A program made the translations under genes and the position numbers. Below, one piece after another: positions 33,740 to 44,760 of a stretch of DNA of 64,000 nucleotides. The stretch spans positions 128,778,295 through 128,842,294 of the forward strand of contig CM060977.1 of the NCBI GenBank assembly GCA_030765065.1. The letters are read 5' to 3'. The notes beneath the pieces were generated by a model, which was not told the DNA's origin, did not search any database, and worked only from the letters and a program-made list of their open reading frames with translations. The stretch comes from Deroplatys truncata. Taxonomy: Eukaryota; Arthropoda; Insecta; Mantodea; Mantidae. Each line of letters begins with the position of its first letter. The stretch's first letter is position 1.

Positions 33740-34480
33740 TTAAAAATGTGATATGCTATATTCACATGACTCGTTGTACCCTCTAACGCCTATCAGGGTT
33801 TATACAAATTATTCTTACTAAGCCTATTTTCCTATCTCTTTCATTTTAAAGTAGATTAATGTTTCTGGAAATAGTTGCATTTCACATTTCGTTATAGACA
33901 CAAAAAGTATAGAGATGGTATGATACTTAAATGCTGACTTTAAAATTCCATGCCCTTTCCATGAATTCGCGAGAAACAACTGAAAATGAGGACTTCAAAA
34001 TAATGGCTAAGTATTCAAAATTCGAATAATTAATAACGGATACCTCGAAAATGGCTACTGCCATAGAAATAGAGTTTGAAATAAATTATATGTTTTAAAG
34101 AAATGTACATTTTTGTGCAGTACGCTTTCTTTCGTCTATCGCTTAACATTTACTAGTGATACAAGATTATACAAAATTCCTTCCAATTGAAGAAGGCTTC
34201 ACAAGCTATTGCCAGAAAATTCAAGATAAAGGCTTTATTTGTAATGAAAATATCTTTAAGAGATGCTATTTTAATAAAAATCCTTATAGCCATTTTTTTT
34301 TAGAAAATCAACATTTTCGAAATGTGTTCCATGTAAATTGTAGTTTAGGATGGGTATTTTCTTGAAAATGTTTCTGTCGTATCTTTGGTGTGTACTGAAC
34401 TTAAATACCAAATTTGGTATTTATCTAACATTTCGTTTTTGAATTATGCTGTTCACAGACACACACACCCAACGCACCTT
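33740..34480 (-). repeat. R1 dispersed repeat, copy 8 (subfamily B)
   Basis: Inverted, diverged copy. From the left: AAAAATGTGATATGCTATATTCACATGAC-like end, GTTATAGACACAAAAAG block, CCTCGAAAATGGCTACTGCC, GCTATTTTAATAAAAATCC, TTTTCTTGAAAATG, ACTGAACTTAAATACCAAA and GCTGTTCACAGACACACACA. It belongs with copies 6, 9, 11 and 13 in having the 'CCCTTTGTATA' variant near its far end instead of the 'CCCCTTGCATC' variant. Confidence 0.75.
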
Positions 34481-34483
34481 CTT

Positions 34484-35160
34484 TAAAAATCTGATGTGAT
34501 ACATTCTAACCACTTTCTAAAACCCGTATGTTTATTAGTAGGTTTATAAAACTTTATTTTATGTCTACTACATTTTAATCCAAATAAGCCTTCGCAGATA
34601 TAGCTGCATTGCACATTTTGATATAGATAAAAAGGGAACAGCGATAGCGAAATGTTTAAGAACTGGATGCTATATGCTGGCCTTAAAATTTCATACTGTT
34701 TCCATGCAATCGCTAGAACAACTAAATGTTGACAGGACTTAAGAGAATGACCAAAAATGAACGAGTCGGACCTTCAAAAACGGACACCTCCGAAATGGCT
34801 TATGCCATAAAACCTTATTTGAATTAAATTGTGTGTTTTAAACAGATCTATATTTCCGCAGTACGTTTTTGCCTGTCGTTTAACAGTTACATAATACTAT
34901 ACAAAATTCCTTCGGAATAAAAAGCACTTCAAAGGCTATTCCAAGAAAATTAAAAAATATTTTAATGTATGTTATTTTCAGGGGTAGTTGGGGATTTTCT
35001 TGAAAATCTTTGTGCTACATGTTTGAAAGATAGGGAAGCTAAATACTAAGCTTGGTATTTATCCGACTTTTTGTTTTTGAGTTACGTTGTTCAAACATAC
35101 ACACACATACGCACCCAGTGTTTTTTAAGATGGTTATTTTGTAACTCAGGGAGCCTTATA
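34484..35160 (-). repeat. R1 dispersed repeat, copy 9 (subfamily B)
   Basis: Directly follows copy 8 in the same orientation. It begins AAAAATCTGATGTGATACATTC, contains AAAGGGAACAGCGATAGCG, CTGGATGCTATATGCTGG and GGACACCTCCGAAATGGC, and fades after CATACACACACATACGC. Confidence 0.75.
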
Positions 35161-35934
35161 TACGTGGTAAAGAAAGTAGCTAGGCCTCCGCCTGATATAT
35201 TTTATGGATATATCCACAGAGCCTTTGCTTGTATTAGCAAGAACATGGCGGATGGACGGGGTTTAGGGCTTACTTGTCGCAACTATCTCTAATACAGTCG
35301 CTTAGTTACCGAGGAGCACGCAAATAGCAGTGAAGAGAGCGAGGTTAAAGATGTTTTGCACGTCTCTGGCCTGAGCATGCACTCCATCATATTCTCCGAA
35401 TGCCTACACAGCACTGAGAGTGTACAGATTATGAAAATTTCTTTATTTACATCTTATTAGGTAAATTGAAATGAAGCATTGATCGTTCTTCCTTGAAATG
35501 ACGTATTTAATCATGAAGTATGCGTTCATGAAGTATTGAAGCATGACTAGGTTCAGGAGCTTAACATTCATGAGCGATTCCTTTCACATTGATCTCCTTC
35601 TATAAAGCTTCATTATGTTGCCTAATGATGTTATTAACAGGCAGTGCAGTTATCTACGTCCAACAGCGTTTAGTTTTAAAACTTTGCTGTGGACCGGGTC
35701 AGAGGAGGAGAGCTTAATACCCCTCTTCCCTTGCATAAGCACGAGCTGATGCGATAAGTTTCTGAGTTCATGCTTCAGTGCGCCTTGCATTATAAACCAC
35801 CAAATAATATTATTAGTAATATTAATTGTATTCAGTAGTTCATGCCTTTGTTGCAAGATCACTACTAATGCTAGCGTTGCAAGTTATCGGTGAACACTAA
35901 TGCTCTTCTATACACAGTGTCTCATCCAATAGTA
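35161..35934. other. Unassigned spacer
   Basis: No repeat or gene recognised. Confidence 0.4.
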
Positions 35935-36109
35935 TAGGGTCATTCAACAAGAGTGTCCTACCTTTGAACCTAAATGAAACACGTTCTGTAAATGATTTGA
36001 GGTTTATTTCTTTTTTTATTTTGGAACATAATTAATGTCATTACGTGTGGAAGCGAACATCAGTTAAGTGATCACCGCGACTTCCTTGGGTTGCGCGTAT
36101 ACGGTTGAC

Positions 36110-37108
36110 TCACTTTTCAATGACAGGAGAACGTAAATTAGGTCCAACTTCACGAATAACACGCGTGATGTTATTCATAAGATCATTTACTGTTTCTGGC
36201 TTGTTGACATAAACTCGAGATTTAACATAACCCCACAAGAAGTAATCCAACGGCGTTAAATCACATGACCTCGGAGGCCAGTTAACATCACTACCACGGG
36301 AAATGATGAAACCTCTGAAATTCTCCTTCAAAAGATCGATTGTTTCGAGACCAGTCTGACATGTGGCACCATCTTGCTCGAACCAGAAGTTTCCGAGATC
36401 CAATTGAGGCCAAACGTAGTCCCTTATAAGAGCCCAGTACCTTTCTCCATTGACAGTTAGAGCTTCTCCATCTTCATCTTGGAAAAAATAGGGACCAATG
36501 ATTCCACTATACAGTAACCTTTTGTCGATGAAGTGGTCGTTCTTGAATCTGCATTGGATAGCGATTGCCTCAATAGCGGCAATTTTGTTTGTTATCACAA
36601 CCATCCATCCAAAAGTGGGCTTCATCGCTGAAGATGATTTTTTGACAAAAAATTGCGCCGTGTATTCGCTCCATAGCAGCGAATACACGGCGCAAACTAT
36701 GGTCGTTGAGCTTTAGTTCTTGAGTTAACACCATTTTATAAGCGTGAAACTTAAATTCCAGATGCAGAATTCACCAAGTTGTGGTCGGCGAAGGCCCGAA
36801 TTCTTGCTCTCGACGAGCAATGGATTTGTTTCCATTCTCGCGTACACTCTCACGAACGGCGCCTATGTTTTCGTAGGAGCGCTTACGTCAATTGGGTACA
36901 ACATTCCTTGTTCGCTAACAGAACCACTTCTTTCAAATTTGTCGATCAAACGCCGAATCGTTCTCTCGCAGGGACGATTATGCACACCGTAAGCTTCACG
37001 CAATACACGGAAAGTTTGGCGAACAGATGATGCATTTTGATAACAAATTTTCACAATTTCTACGTGTTGCTGAATGCTATAAATTTCTATGGCTATTTGT
37101 CAATAACA
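36110..37108 (-). pseudogene. DD41D-type transposase, copy 3, decayed
   Basis: Minus strand. YSIQQHVEIVKICYQNASSV (probable start codon mutated from ATG to ATA) leads into RQTFRVLREAYGVHNRPCER and TIRRLIDKFERSGSV, a helix-turn-helix of this superfamily. After a shift and a stop come IGAVRESVRENGNKSIARRE and VLTQELKLNDHSLRRVFA, then IIFSDEAHFWMDGC (first Asp). The long frame 36688-36110 has FWFEQDGATCQTGLETIDLL (second Asp) and WPPRSCDLTPLDYFLWGYVK (third Asp) followed by VNKPETVNDLMNNITRVIRE. Spacing is again 41 residues. Two to three shifts and one stop inactivate it. Confidence 0.88.
36653..36695. repeat. Perfect 18-bp-arm palindrome inside the transposase
   Basis: TTGCGCCGTGTATTCGCT, a 7-base loop CCATAGC, then the exact inverse. 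It falls between the RRVFA block and the first catalytic block, where family proteins normally read a conserved linker, and replaces that linker. Confidence 0.95.
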
Positions 37109-37202
37109 ACTGTAACGAAATGAAAAAAATGATTGCTGTAACTCAATAACAATGGCAGCTATCACATGTTAAAGACAGGACACTCTTGTTGAAAACTCTT
37201 TA

Positions 37203-37590
37203 TATTATGCAACAATATTGTAATGATAGTAATTAAGACTCGAGTATTATTAGATCGTTTCATAACCTTTATGCGAGCGTCTTAGTTATTATTATAGCCA
37301 ACTTGCATACGACTGTTTTTGGTCGACCACACTATAATTTCAAAACTTTCAATTTTTACAAAAGGATCTTACCTTGTTAAATATGTGTAATGAAACGCTG
37401 ATCGGATGACAGTACCTTGAATGTGTCTGCGAGTAGTGCAACTGATGGCAGCACTGCCTAGTCCATGACATTTTTATTGATTTTTGCGGGTAACATAAAA
37501 GCAATACATATTCAAGGAAAGAAAATGAACTCAACTCATTAGATTATTAAATACATAATGAAGGGGATTCATTTTATTTTAAATACACAT
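37203..37590. other. Unassigned AT-rich spacer
   Basis: Nothing recognised. Confidence 0.4.
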
Positions 37591-37599
37591 ATAGGATCA

Positions 37600-37850
37600 C
37601 TAAATTGTATAGTAACCCACTCGCATTCTAGTTCCTGAGGTCATGGTTCAAACCTGGCGGAGGAAGATGGATTCTTTCGGGCGTAAAAATCTTTAGCATG
37701 GCTTCCTTCGGAAGGTAAGTACAACCGGTGGTCCTGAGAGGTAGATTTACGGCACGTAAAAGAAACTGAAGCCTAATAAAGAGATCCCTGAGAAAATTTC
37801 CGGACTTTCACACCCAATATAAAATGCGACGTTAAGAACTATAATATTTA
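37600..37850 (+). repeat. SINE-1, tRNA-headed, full copy
   Basis: Head GTTCCTGAGGTCATGGTTCA with B box GGTTCAAACCTGG, then GGATTCTTTCGGGCG, AGCATGGCTTCCTTCGGAAG, TAGATTTACGGCACG, CCTAATAAAGAGATCCC and CACCCAATATAAAATG. Confidence 0.8.
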
Positions 37851-38018
37851 AAGACCTCCCATAAATAAAGCCCAATTTAATTTAAGTAACCCACTCGCGG
37901 GATCTCTCTACTGCGCGAGTGAGACGGGAGTTGAAATGGTGCCGGTATATACCTACTAAAAACCCTTACCTTGGAAATCCTGGAAATGTTTACCTTCTGC
38001 CATCAGAAAAGTAACATA

Positions 38019-39267
38019 CACTACGTGATCAAAAGTATGCGGACAGCTGGCTGAAAATGACGTACAAGTTCTGGCGCCCTCCATCGGTAATACTGGAAGT
38101 CAATATGGTGTTGGCCCACCCTTAGTCCTGACGGCAGCGCTCACTCTCGCAGGCATACTTTCAATCAGGTGCTGAAAGGTTTCTTGGAGAATGGCAGCCC
38201 ATTCTTTACGGAGTGGGGAACTGAGGAGAGGTATCGATGTAGGTCGGTGAGGCCTGTCACGAAGTCGGCGTTCCAAAACATCCCAAAGATGATTTATAGG
38301 ATTCAAGTCAGGACTCTGCGCGGGCCAGTCCATTACAGGGATGTTATTGTCGTGTAACCACTCCGCCACAGCCCTTGTAGTATGAACGGGTGCTCGATCA
38401 TATTGAAAGGTGCAATCACCATTCCCGAATTGCTCTTCAACAGTGGGAAGCTAGAAGGTGCTTAAAATATCAATGTAGGTCTACGCTGTGATCGTGCAAC
38501 GCAAAACAACAAGGGAGTACAGGCCCCCTCCAGGAAAAACACGACAACACCATAACACCACTACCTCCGAATTACATTGCTGGCACTACATATGCTGGCA
38601 GATGACGTTCACCGGGCATTCACCATACCCACACCCTGCCATCGGATCACCACATTGTGTACCGTGATTCGTCACTCCACATAACGTTTTGCCACTGTTC
38701 AATCGTGTAATGTTGACGCTCCTTACACCAAGGGAGGCGTCATTTGGCATTTTCTTGGGTGATGCGTGGCTTATGAGCAGTCGCTCGACCATGGAATCCA
38801 AGGTTTCTCACCTCACGCCTAACTGTCATAGTACTTGGTGTGGATCCTGGTGGAGTTTGGAATTCCTATGTGTTGGTCTGGATAGATGTCTATTACCTAC
38901 TCTTTACGACCCTCTTAAAATGTCGGCAGTCTCTGTCAGTCAACAGACGAGGTCGGCCTGTACGCTTTTGTGCTGTGCATGTCCCTTCACGTTTCCACTT
39001 CACTATCACATCAGAAACAGTGGACCTAGGGATGTTTAGGATTGTGGAAATCTCGCGTACAGACTTGTGACACAAGTGACACCTAATCACCTCACCACGT
39101 TCGAAGTCCGTGAGGTTCACGGAGCGTTCCATTCTGCTGCTTCACGATGTCTACTGACTACTGAGGTATCGGATAGTGAGTACCAGGCAGTAGGTGGCAG
39201 CACAATGCACCTAAGATGAAAAACGTATGTTTGTGTGGGTGTCCGGATACTTTTTGATCATATAGTG
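38019..39267 (-). mobile_element. Tc1 element with TIRs and TA TSD
   Basis: Ends CACTACGTGATCAAAAGTAT at the left and, inverted, CACTATATGATCAAAAAGTA at the right, each bordered by TA (38017-38018 and 39268-39269). Length is about 1.25 kb, as expected of Tc1. The minus strand carries a decayed DD34E transposase. Confidence 0.92.
38100..39132 (-). pseudogene. Tc1 DD34E transposase, decayed, third catalytic residue lost
   Basis: Starts at the ATG ending at 39132: MERSVNLTDFERGEVIRCHL, then SVREISTILNIPRSTVSDVI (paired-type helix-turn-helix) and GRPRLLTDRD. In shifted frames follow HGRATAHKPRITQENAK, IEQWQNVMWSDESRYTMW (first Asp), YDRAPVHTTRAVAEWL (second Asp) and PVMDWPAQSPDLNPINHLWD. In Tc1 the last motif is NPIEHLW, with Glu 35 positions after the second Asp. 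Here that residue is Asn (AAT). The frame ends SAAVRTKGGPTPY. Frameshifts and stops occur in the middle. It cannot catalyse transposition. Confidence 0.9.
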
Positions 39268-39269
39268 TA

Positions 39270-40054
39270 CGTCGTAAGAATATTGTCGCTCACTTTCCAG
39301 GCAGGAATTCTTGTGATTTTTTGCACGATATTATCTCTAAGTTCCAGTAGTGTGCAAGGATTTGAACAGACCCAACCTTTAAAGAACTCCATAAATAAAA
39401 ATCAGAACTCTTAGGTTGGAAGAGCGAGAGTCCACAAATTAACACTAATAATTCTGTCAGCGAGCAGAATCATGTTTAAAATAAACCTTGCAAACAAACG
39501 GGCGTTCTTCCACAGAAAAGTGACGTAACATCTTTACCGTATCGACAGAGGTACCTATTTGACTAGACCTGACGCAGCAACACATGAGAGGTGACGCCAG
39601 TACACTTTCGAGCGCGAATTGGCAGTCCGTGTTCTCGGCAAATGGCGAAGGATTAGCGAAGGAGAGATAAGCCGCTATTGGGTAATCAAATAATATAATG
39701 GCCCTGTATTTCATTGTTTATATATGGGGAATAGATCTCAGTGGATTGCTGCTTTGAAGATGATAAAATGTATGCGCAACTGGGGAGCAGCGCATGCCGC
39801 GAGTAAGATCATAGCGAGTCTCTGAAGACTATGGATGGCATAACAGTTACGTCACATGTATCCAGCGCATTATAGTGTAGTACACCAAAAAATAGATAAA
39901 AAGCACGATCGTAATAATTTGCAGAAAACAACTGCAATAGAAGTAAACGTAGAGATAGAAGTGGTTCATTTTCCTCTTAAGGTCTCTATATTTAGTGTTT
40001 TCGCTGTATGAGTAATGTGATGTTTCTTATAACCATTTCTGTATTATTACATTT
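39270..40054. other. Unassigned spacer
   Basis: No element recognised. The minus-strand frame at 39457-39714 has no resemblance. Confidence 0.4.
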
Positions 40055-40912
40055 TTACTTTTTGTACTACCTATAGTAAGCACGGGAAGTATTGCATTCC
40101 ACCCAAAAATTCGAACCGAGATTTCATCGGAAATACATGTTTCGAGACCCCCTAAATAAAAAAAGCACTTTTAGAAAAAAGGTCCCCGCGTGTGTCTGTA
40201 TCGTAAACAGCATAACTCAAAAAAGAAAGTCGTATAAATACCAAACTTGGTATTTACATTCAGTATCTTTCAAAGTTGTGACACGAAGATATTCAAGAAA
40301 ACCCCACCTCCGCAGACTGGCCTTTACATGGAACATTTTTAGAAAATTTTGACTTTCTCAAAAATGGGTACAGTGAGTTTGATTAAAATATCATATATTT
40401 GATATATTTTTATGATAAATAAAATGTGTATCTTGAATTTTCTTGGAATGTTTCCAAAAGTCCTCATCGTTCTGAATGGCTATTACATAACTGGTCAACC
40501 GTAAAAATAGGCAACATTTTTCTACACAAAAAACGCAGAGATTGTTAAAATACGCAATGTATTTTATACACATTTTTTTGTATAATGAACCGTTTCGGAG
40601 ACATTCTTGTTATTTGTTTTCCAATACTTACACCTTTTCCTAAATGGGAATTCGTTATTCTTTTTTTTATGAACTGGACATGAAAAGAGAATGTAATGCT
40701 CCACATAACAACCAGCTCTTAAAAGATTTGACAATCGCTTAAAGCCTACCATATTCCCCTTGCATCTACAAGAAAATTAGTAATACGATTAGCAATAACA
40801 ATTTCTGCAAAAGTTTATCTCGATTAATATGAAGTAGATGTAGAATGTGCGTATGTAAAATAGTTTGTACAAGAATAGAGAAAGTCATGTGAGTGTAACA
40901 CATCAGATTTTT
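40055..40912 (+). repeat. R1 dispersed repeat, copy 5
   Basis: Full-length but more diverged copy, TTACTTTTTGTACTACC to CACATCAGATTTTT. Coding-like frames within it are shadows. Confidence 0.88.
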
Positions 40913-41724
40913 CGTCAAAGGCTGTTGGTTATCACTACTTGGAATCGAGATTAGAGTGTGCACGTTATGATCGATTCGTCTCCTTTCAACGGAAGGGGTG
41001 AAGGAAAAGAGACCAAAGGACACACGATTAAGTGGAATAATGATATCAAGTGTGAACGACAGCAACTTAAAGTGAACAAGGAAGTGACTGTTATGAAGTC
41101 TGAGAGTGGCGAAGTGCTACCACATCTAGTAAATTTCATGAGCGTCTACTTAATGTTTCATAGCAGTGAAATATTCACTTTGAATGAATCGTTTACTAGT
41201 TACCCAGCACTGATCGTTACACTCTTATAATCTAACATAATTTAAATATTGTCATTGACTAGCCCGCGATACACGGGAAACCAAAGAATACCATAACATA
41301 ATATGTGCCACTCTCTGTGTTTTCAAGAAACATGTTAATATAACATAGTTTCGAAACTTTTAATTTATATGAAATAATAAATAATATGAGCAGTAAAACT
41401 AAAGAACTGTAGCTAACATTTAATTCTGTGTGATGTCTTTCACCCCTCTTCTGTATTCCTATGATGACAAGATGTCAATAAGATGATAAACATGGCTGCT
41501 TTTAAAATTGTTTTTTATTTTGGTGAGCGACAATAAAGGTGACGTAGTGAAGCATTCTGAAGGTAAGTGGTGAAGTGGCGAGAAACAAATTATGTTGAAT
41601 GTTTTTAACAAAATAATGCAAAAATAACCTGTTTTAAAATTCTATTTATTTTACATCGTTTTAACTACCTGTCTGATAGCGACGAGTCTGCTAGGAGATA
41701 ACTCTTGGATTGGAGTCTGCCCGG
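40913..41724. other. Unassigned spacer
   Basis: A plus-strand frame of 90 codons (40958-41230) and antisense frames exist, but none is recognisable. No repeat was seen. Confidence 0.35.
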
Positions 41725-41728
41725 ACAG

Positions 41729-42531
41729 TGAGGCAGTATGTTACATCACAACACTGTAAATGCCAGAGTGATTGTAGTGTAAATAAACATTATTGTATTA
41801 CAATGATTTGAGATGTTTGTTAATTATAAGCATTGTTAGGAAATAAGTTTACACGGCCTCACTGAAACTGACAATAGGAGCGGGTAACAATGAGTGAGGG
41901 GGTGAGTTGTTTATCAATTAGAAGGGACAAACAAATGACGTCAGAGTAGTGAGTAGTGTGCCTTTCTTTAGAAATGGAGGGAATATCTTCCCTAGAGCAT
42001 ATGTGTTCGTAATTTTGATTGGATATAAAAATAGACGCTAAGGTTGGCGTGCTTTATTAACCAATAGCAGTTCGATTATAATATTTAGGCATATCGGGGT
42101 GAGGGAGTATAAATTCCGTGCCAGAGACAAGTAATGCACAGTTCAACAGAATCATCCACGGGTTACACGTCGCGCAGTTCTACAGAATCTCTCGCGTTGT
42201 AAAGTTAGTTAAAAGATGTGAAATACGCGAATTAATAATGTGTGGCAAATAAGTGATTATAGTTACATTCTAAAATATAACAGTTTCAGTCGGGCGTGTA
42301 TCAAGAGTAAATATGAGAAATTAAAGAAGTGTGACGGCAATAAAAGTGTAAAAACAAATTCTTTTATCAGTGTTATCTTTTAGTAACAACTTCTTTCCGT
42401 TTACACACCCTGTTCAAGAGATTTGCTCGATGGGTAATAATAGCTAGCCGGAGGACAAAGAACTAAAATTCAAAATAGTAAAACAATAACAGGCGTGCAG
42501 CAAATAAGATAACACGAAAGATACCGCGACA
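41729..42531 (+). mobile_element. R3 solo LTR, copy C, 4-bp TSD ACAG
   Basis: TGAGGCAGTATG...CGCGACA, flanked by ACAG at 41725-41728 and 42532-42535. The plus strand has promoter-like order: CCTTAG-type upstream region, CCAATAGCAG near 42060, TATAAA at 42108-42113, then AATAAAAGTG at 42339. This gives the orientation for the family. Length 803 bp. No internal sequence, so solo. Confidence 0.92.
42108..42113 (+). promoter_or_regulatory. LTR TATA box (R3 copy C)
   Basis: TATAAA downstream of a CCAAT-like CCAATAG (42060) and upstream of the poly(A) signal. The same location in copies A and B reads TATATATTC on the minus strand. Confidence 0.5.
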
Positions 42532-42714
42532 ACAGTTAACCTTCTAGTTCTCATTCCTGTGCCATACTATCTTGCTTCGTCACGTGTTCACAAAAGGTCT
42601 TAGTGTTAGGCAACTGTATCTTTGCACGTGCCGGTTAGAGTATTCTATTGTTTTAATAATAAGGCGGAACTTTGATAGGGGCATTAAATATTTAATACGG
42701 TATTTACCTTGGCG

Positions 42715-42830
42715 ACTGAGACAAACCAGGAAAAACTCGTCAGATTGGTCGGCCTACAGGATATGAACCAATGACCTTCTTAATGTGGGCACAGACTTAA
42801 CGACTGAACCATGCCACTCTTTGGAAAAAT
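42715..42830 (-). repeat. tRNA-like SINE head (SINE-3)
   Basis: On the minus strand: GAGTGGCATGGTTCAGTCGTTAAG type A-box region and B box TGGTTCATATCCTG, followed by GGCCGACCAATCTGACGAG. It differs from SINE-1 and SINE-2. Confidence 0.5.
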
Positions 42831-42856
42831 ATTAAACTAGTGTTTCCAAGTGAATA

Positions 42857-43129
42857 TTGTGTTTGCGCGTAAAGATCTTAGGAAAACGGCAGCATCACGA
42901 GCAAAGGAAGAAAAGAAACAGAGATAATCCAAAACTAGAAAAAGCAGACGAAGTTATCAATAATAATGTGCTTGCTAATCGTAGGAAAGTGCGCAAGCTT
43001 TTCTTTAATGACAAGTCGCCAATGTTGGACAAGATCTTAAATTCTGTCAACAATGACTCAACGTTACTTACTACCTACCTGACAAAAGAATGCAATTTTC
43101 AGGCGAGATCGCTATTGTCCCGTGGTTAG
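42857..43129 (+). CDS. Unrecognised ORF (90 aa)
   Basis: ATG at 42857, strongly basic first third (RQHHEQRKKRNRDNPKLEK), then ADEVINNNVLANRRKVRKLF, DKSPMLDKILNSVNNDSTLL and TTYLTKECNFQAR. The mid part looks more protein-like than random AT-rich DNA and could be a piece of a coding exon or of a transposon ORF, but I do not recognise it. No splice sites can be defended. Confidence 0.25.
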   Translation: MCLRVKILGKRQHHEQRKKRNRDNPKLEKADEVINNNVLANRRKVRKLFFNDKSPMLDKILNSVNNDSTLLTTYLTKECNFQARSLLSRG

Positions 43130-43920
43130 GTTTAGATAGCGGAGACAATGCCCCAATGAGAGTACTACTCGACCACGTTATTACTACATTCACATTGTGG
43201 ATACCTGCATTTGAATACCGCGGTAGCAATACTATGGTTGAGTTATACCACAGAGTCTGACCATCAAAACATCAACACATCGTGCATAATTAAGAATAAA
43301 CTAAACGCTTCACAGCAGGCTTCACATACTGTTTCTCTCTAATAAATCACGTCCTTAATCCAAAAGTGGCTGAATCTCTACTTTGTGAGTGTATGATTTC
43401 ACGTGGCGGTGTTTACATTTTGACTTGTTTACAAACTCGTTCACTATGACTAACAGACTCAACTGCTGCATTTCCTTATTGCAGATCTGTACGTGCTGCG
43501 CATGGGAATGGTGACGTAATGCGGCCTGTTTGTTATCTTTCTGCGCGAATTTCCTCTGGCTCCCGTCTGCACTTATTCCTTAGACAGTTAGTGTCTTATT
43601 TTAAGCGATCCGCCTGTTATAGATTATAGCTAGAAATTGAAAGAGAAATCTTATGAAGAGAAATAAAGTATACATGATAACACACATTATATTGTGTGAT
43701 AGACATCCAGGTTTTCTACCTCTTCCCCATACTGATGCAGCTACAGAATAATACGAGATTTATTTTAATTATCCTGCATTAAATCCCAACTCAGCATTTA
43801 TTTTACTGTTTACTATTATTAAATATGTAAGATAAAACAAAACTATTATGAACATAAAACGAGAATCCCAAGAGAAAACATGTCTACAGAAGTTTGTAAA
43901 GAAAATTGAGTTTTACTTCT
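43130..43920. other. Unassigned spacer
   Basis: Nothing recognised. Confidence 0.4.
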
Positions 43921-43924
43921 TTAA

Positions 43925-44175
43925 CTTCTATGATCCTCGGTGCCCCATATTATATTGGGAACAAACAATGATAATTTTGCTCAGAAGCCTCTTTATCAGG
44001 CTTGAGGTTCTTCTATGTGCCGTAAAGCCACGACATAGACCACCGGCTTCACTTCCCTTCCAAAGAAGCCATGCTAAGGATTTTTAGGCTCGAAAAAATC
44101 CATCGCCCTCCACCGGATTTAAACCCGTGACCTCGGGAACTAAAGGCTAACATGGTACCACTGCGCCACAGAGGA
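43925..44175 (-). repeat. SINE-1, tRNA-headed, full copy
   Basis: Minus strand: A-box region GTGGTACCATGTTAGCC-like, B box GGGTTTAAATCCGG, then GGTGGAGGGCGATGGA, TTAGCATGGCTTC, GAAGTGAAGCCGGTGG, CCTGATAAAGAGGC and CCAATATAATATGG. Modules agree with the copies at 31145-31440 and 37600-37850. Confidence 0.8.
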
Positions 44176-44179
44176 TAAT

Positions 44180-44520
44180 AGAGAATTATGTGAATTGTGT
44201 CCATCTAGGAGAAGAACAAGAAAGTGTGGACCCCAAAATAATTGGGTGCAGGAAATAAGGACGGGGATGAAAGCAAAAGGACTGGAGGAAGAGAATGGAA
44301 TGACAGGGATAGGTGGAGAAGAAAATATGTCTGTACCCACTGATAAACAATGGAGAGAAGAGAAAGTCACGTAACTGTAATACTTCACAGTATCTTGTGC
44401 TTTACTTTTATTTTCGTAGAATTCCATTATTTATTTTGTGAACCGGTTTGAGTTAATTCGTTTAAAAGCCCATAAAATGTTAACCTTCGTTTTCTAATGT
44501 CACTGTATGAATGTTTCTGC
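44180..44520. other. Unassigned spacer
   Basis: GA-rich stretch 44205-44360, otherwise nothing. Confidence 0.4.
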
Positions 44521-44523
44521 GTC

Positions 44524-44760
44524 CTATTGTTCAGCTATGACTTTTGGAACTAAACGTTTTCTTATAATTTTGCATTTGTTCACAATATTTGGATATCTGC
44601 TTTTCTGTTCAAAAATTAATGTTTCTACTTGGTAGAGACACACTGGTTTAATTACATTGTTATAACGCCTTAATCTTGTATGCTTAGATATGAACATTTT
44701 ATTATAGATCCATTGAAAATTCCGATATGCTGTTACCACGTTTTCCATTAACTTTTATTA
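44524..44760 (-). pseudogene. LINE ORF2 fragment (post-RT block)
   Basis: Minus strand reads NVVTAYRNFQWIYNKMFISK then RRYNNVIKPVCLYQVETLIF, matching the 'xxYNxxIxPVxLYGxETL' block of non-LTR elements with the conserved glycine replaced by glutamine. Ends in a stop at 44524. Only about 75 codons survive. Confidence 0.65.

Larger units (their letters stand above)
35937..37200 (-). mobile_element. DD41D-type mariner relative, copy 3, with TIRs
   Basis: The left end (from 35937) and inverted right end (to 37200) share TTCAACAAGAGTGTCCT and continue with CTTT.AAC; TA lies outside both. At 1264 bp it is full length for the superfamily. One minus-strand transposase fills it. Confidence 0.88.

Noticed and set aside
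34484-35160. Tandem R1 copies as a CRISPR or satellite array
   Set aside because: There are only two ~700-bp units, diverged, with no short repeat-spacer structure.
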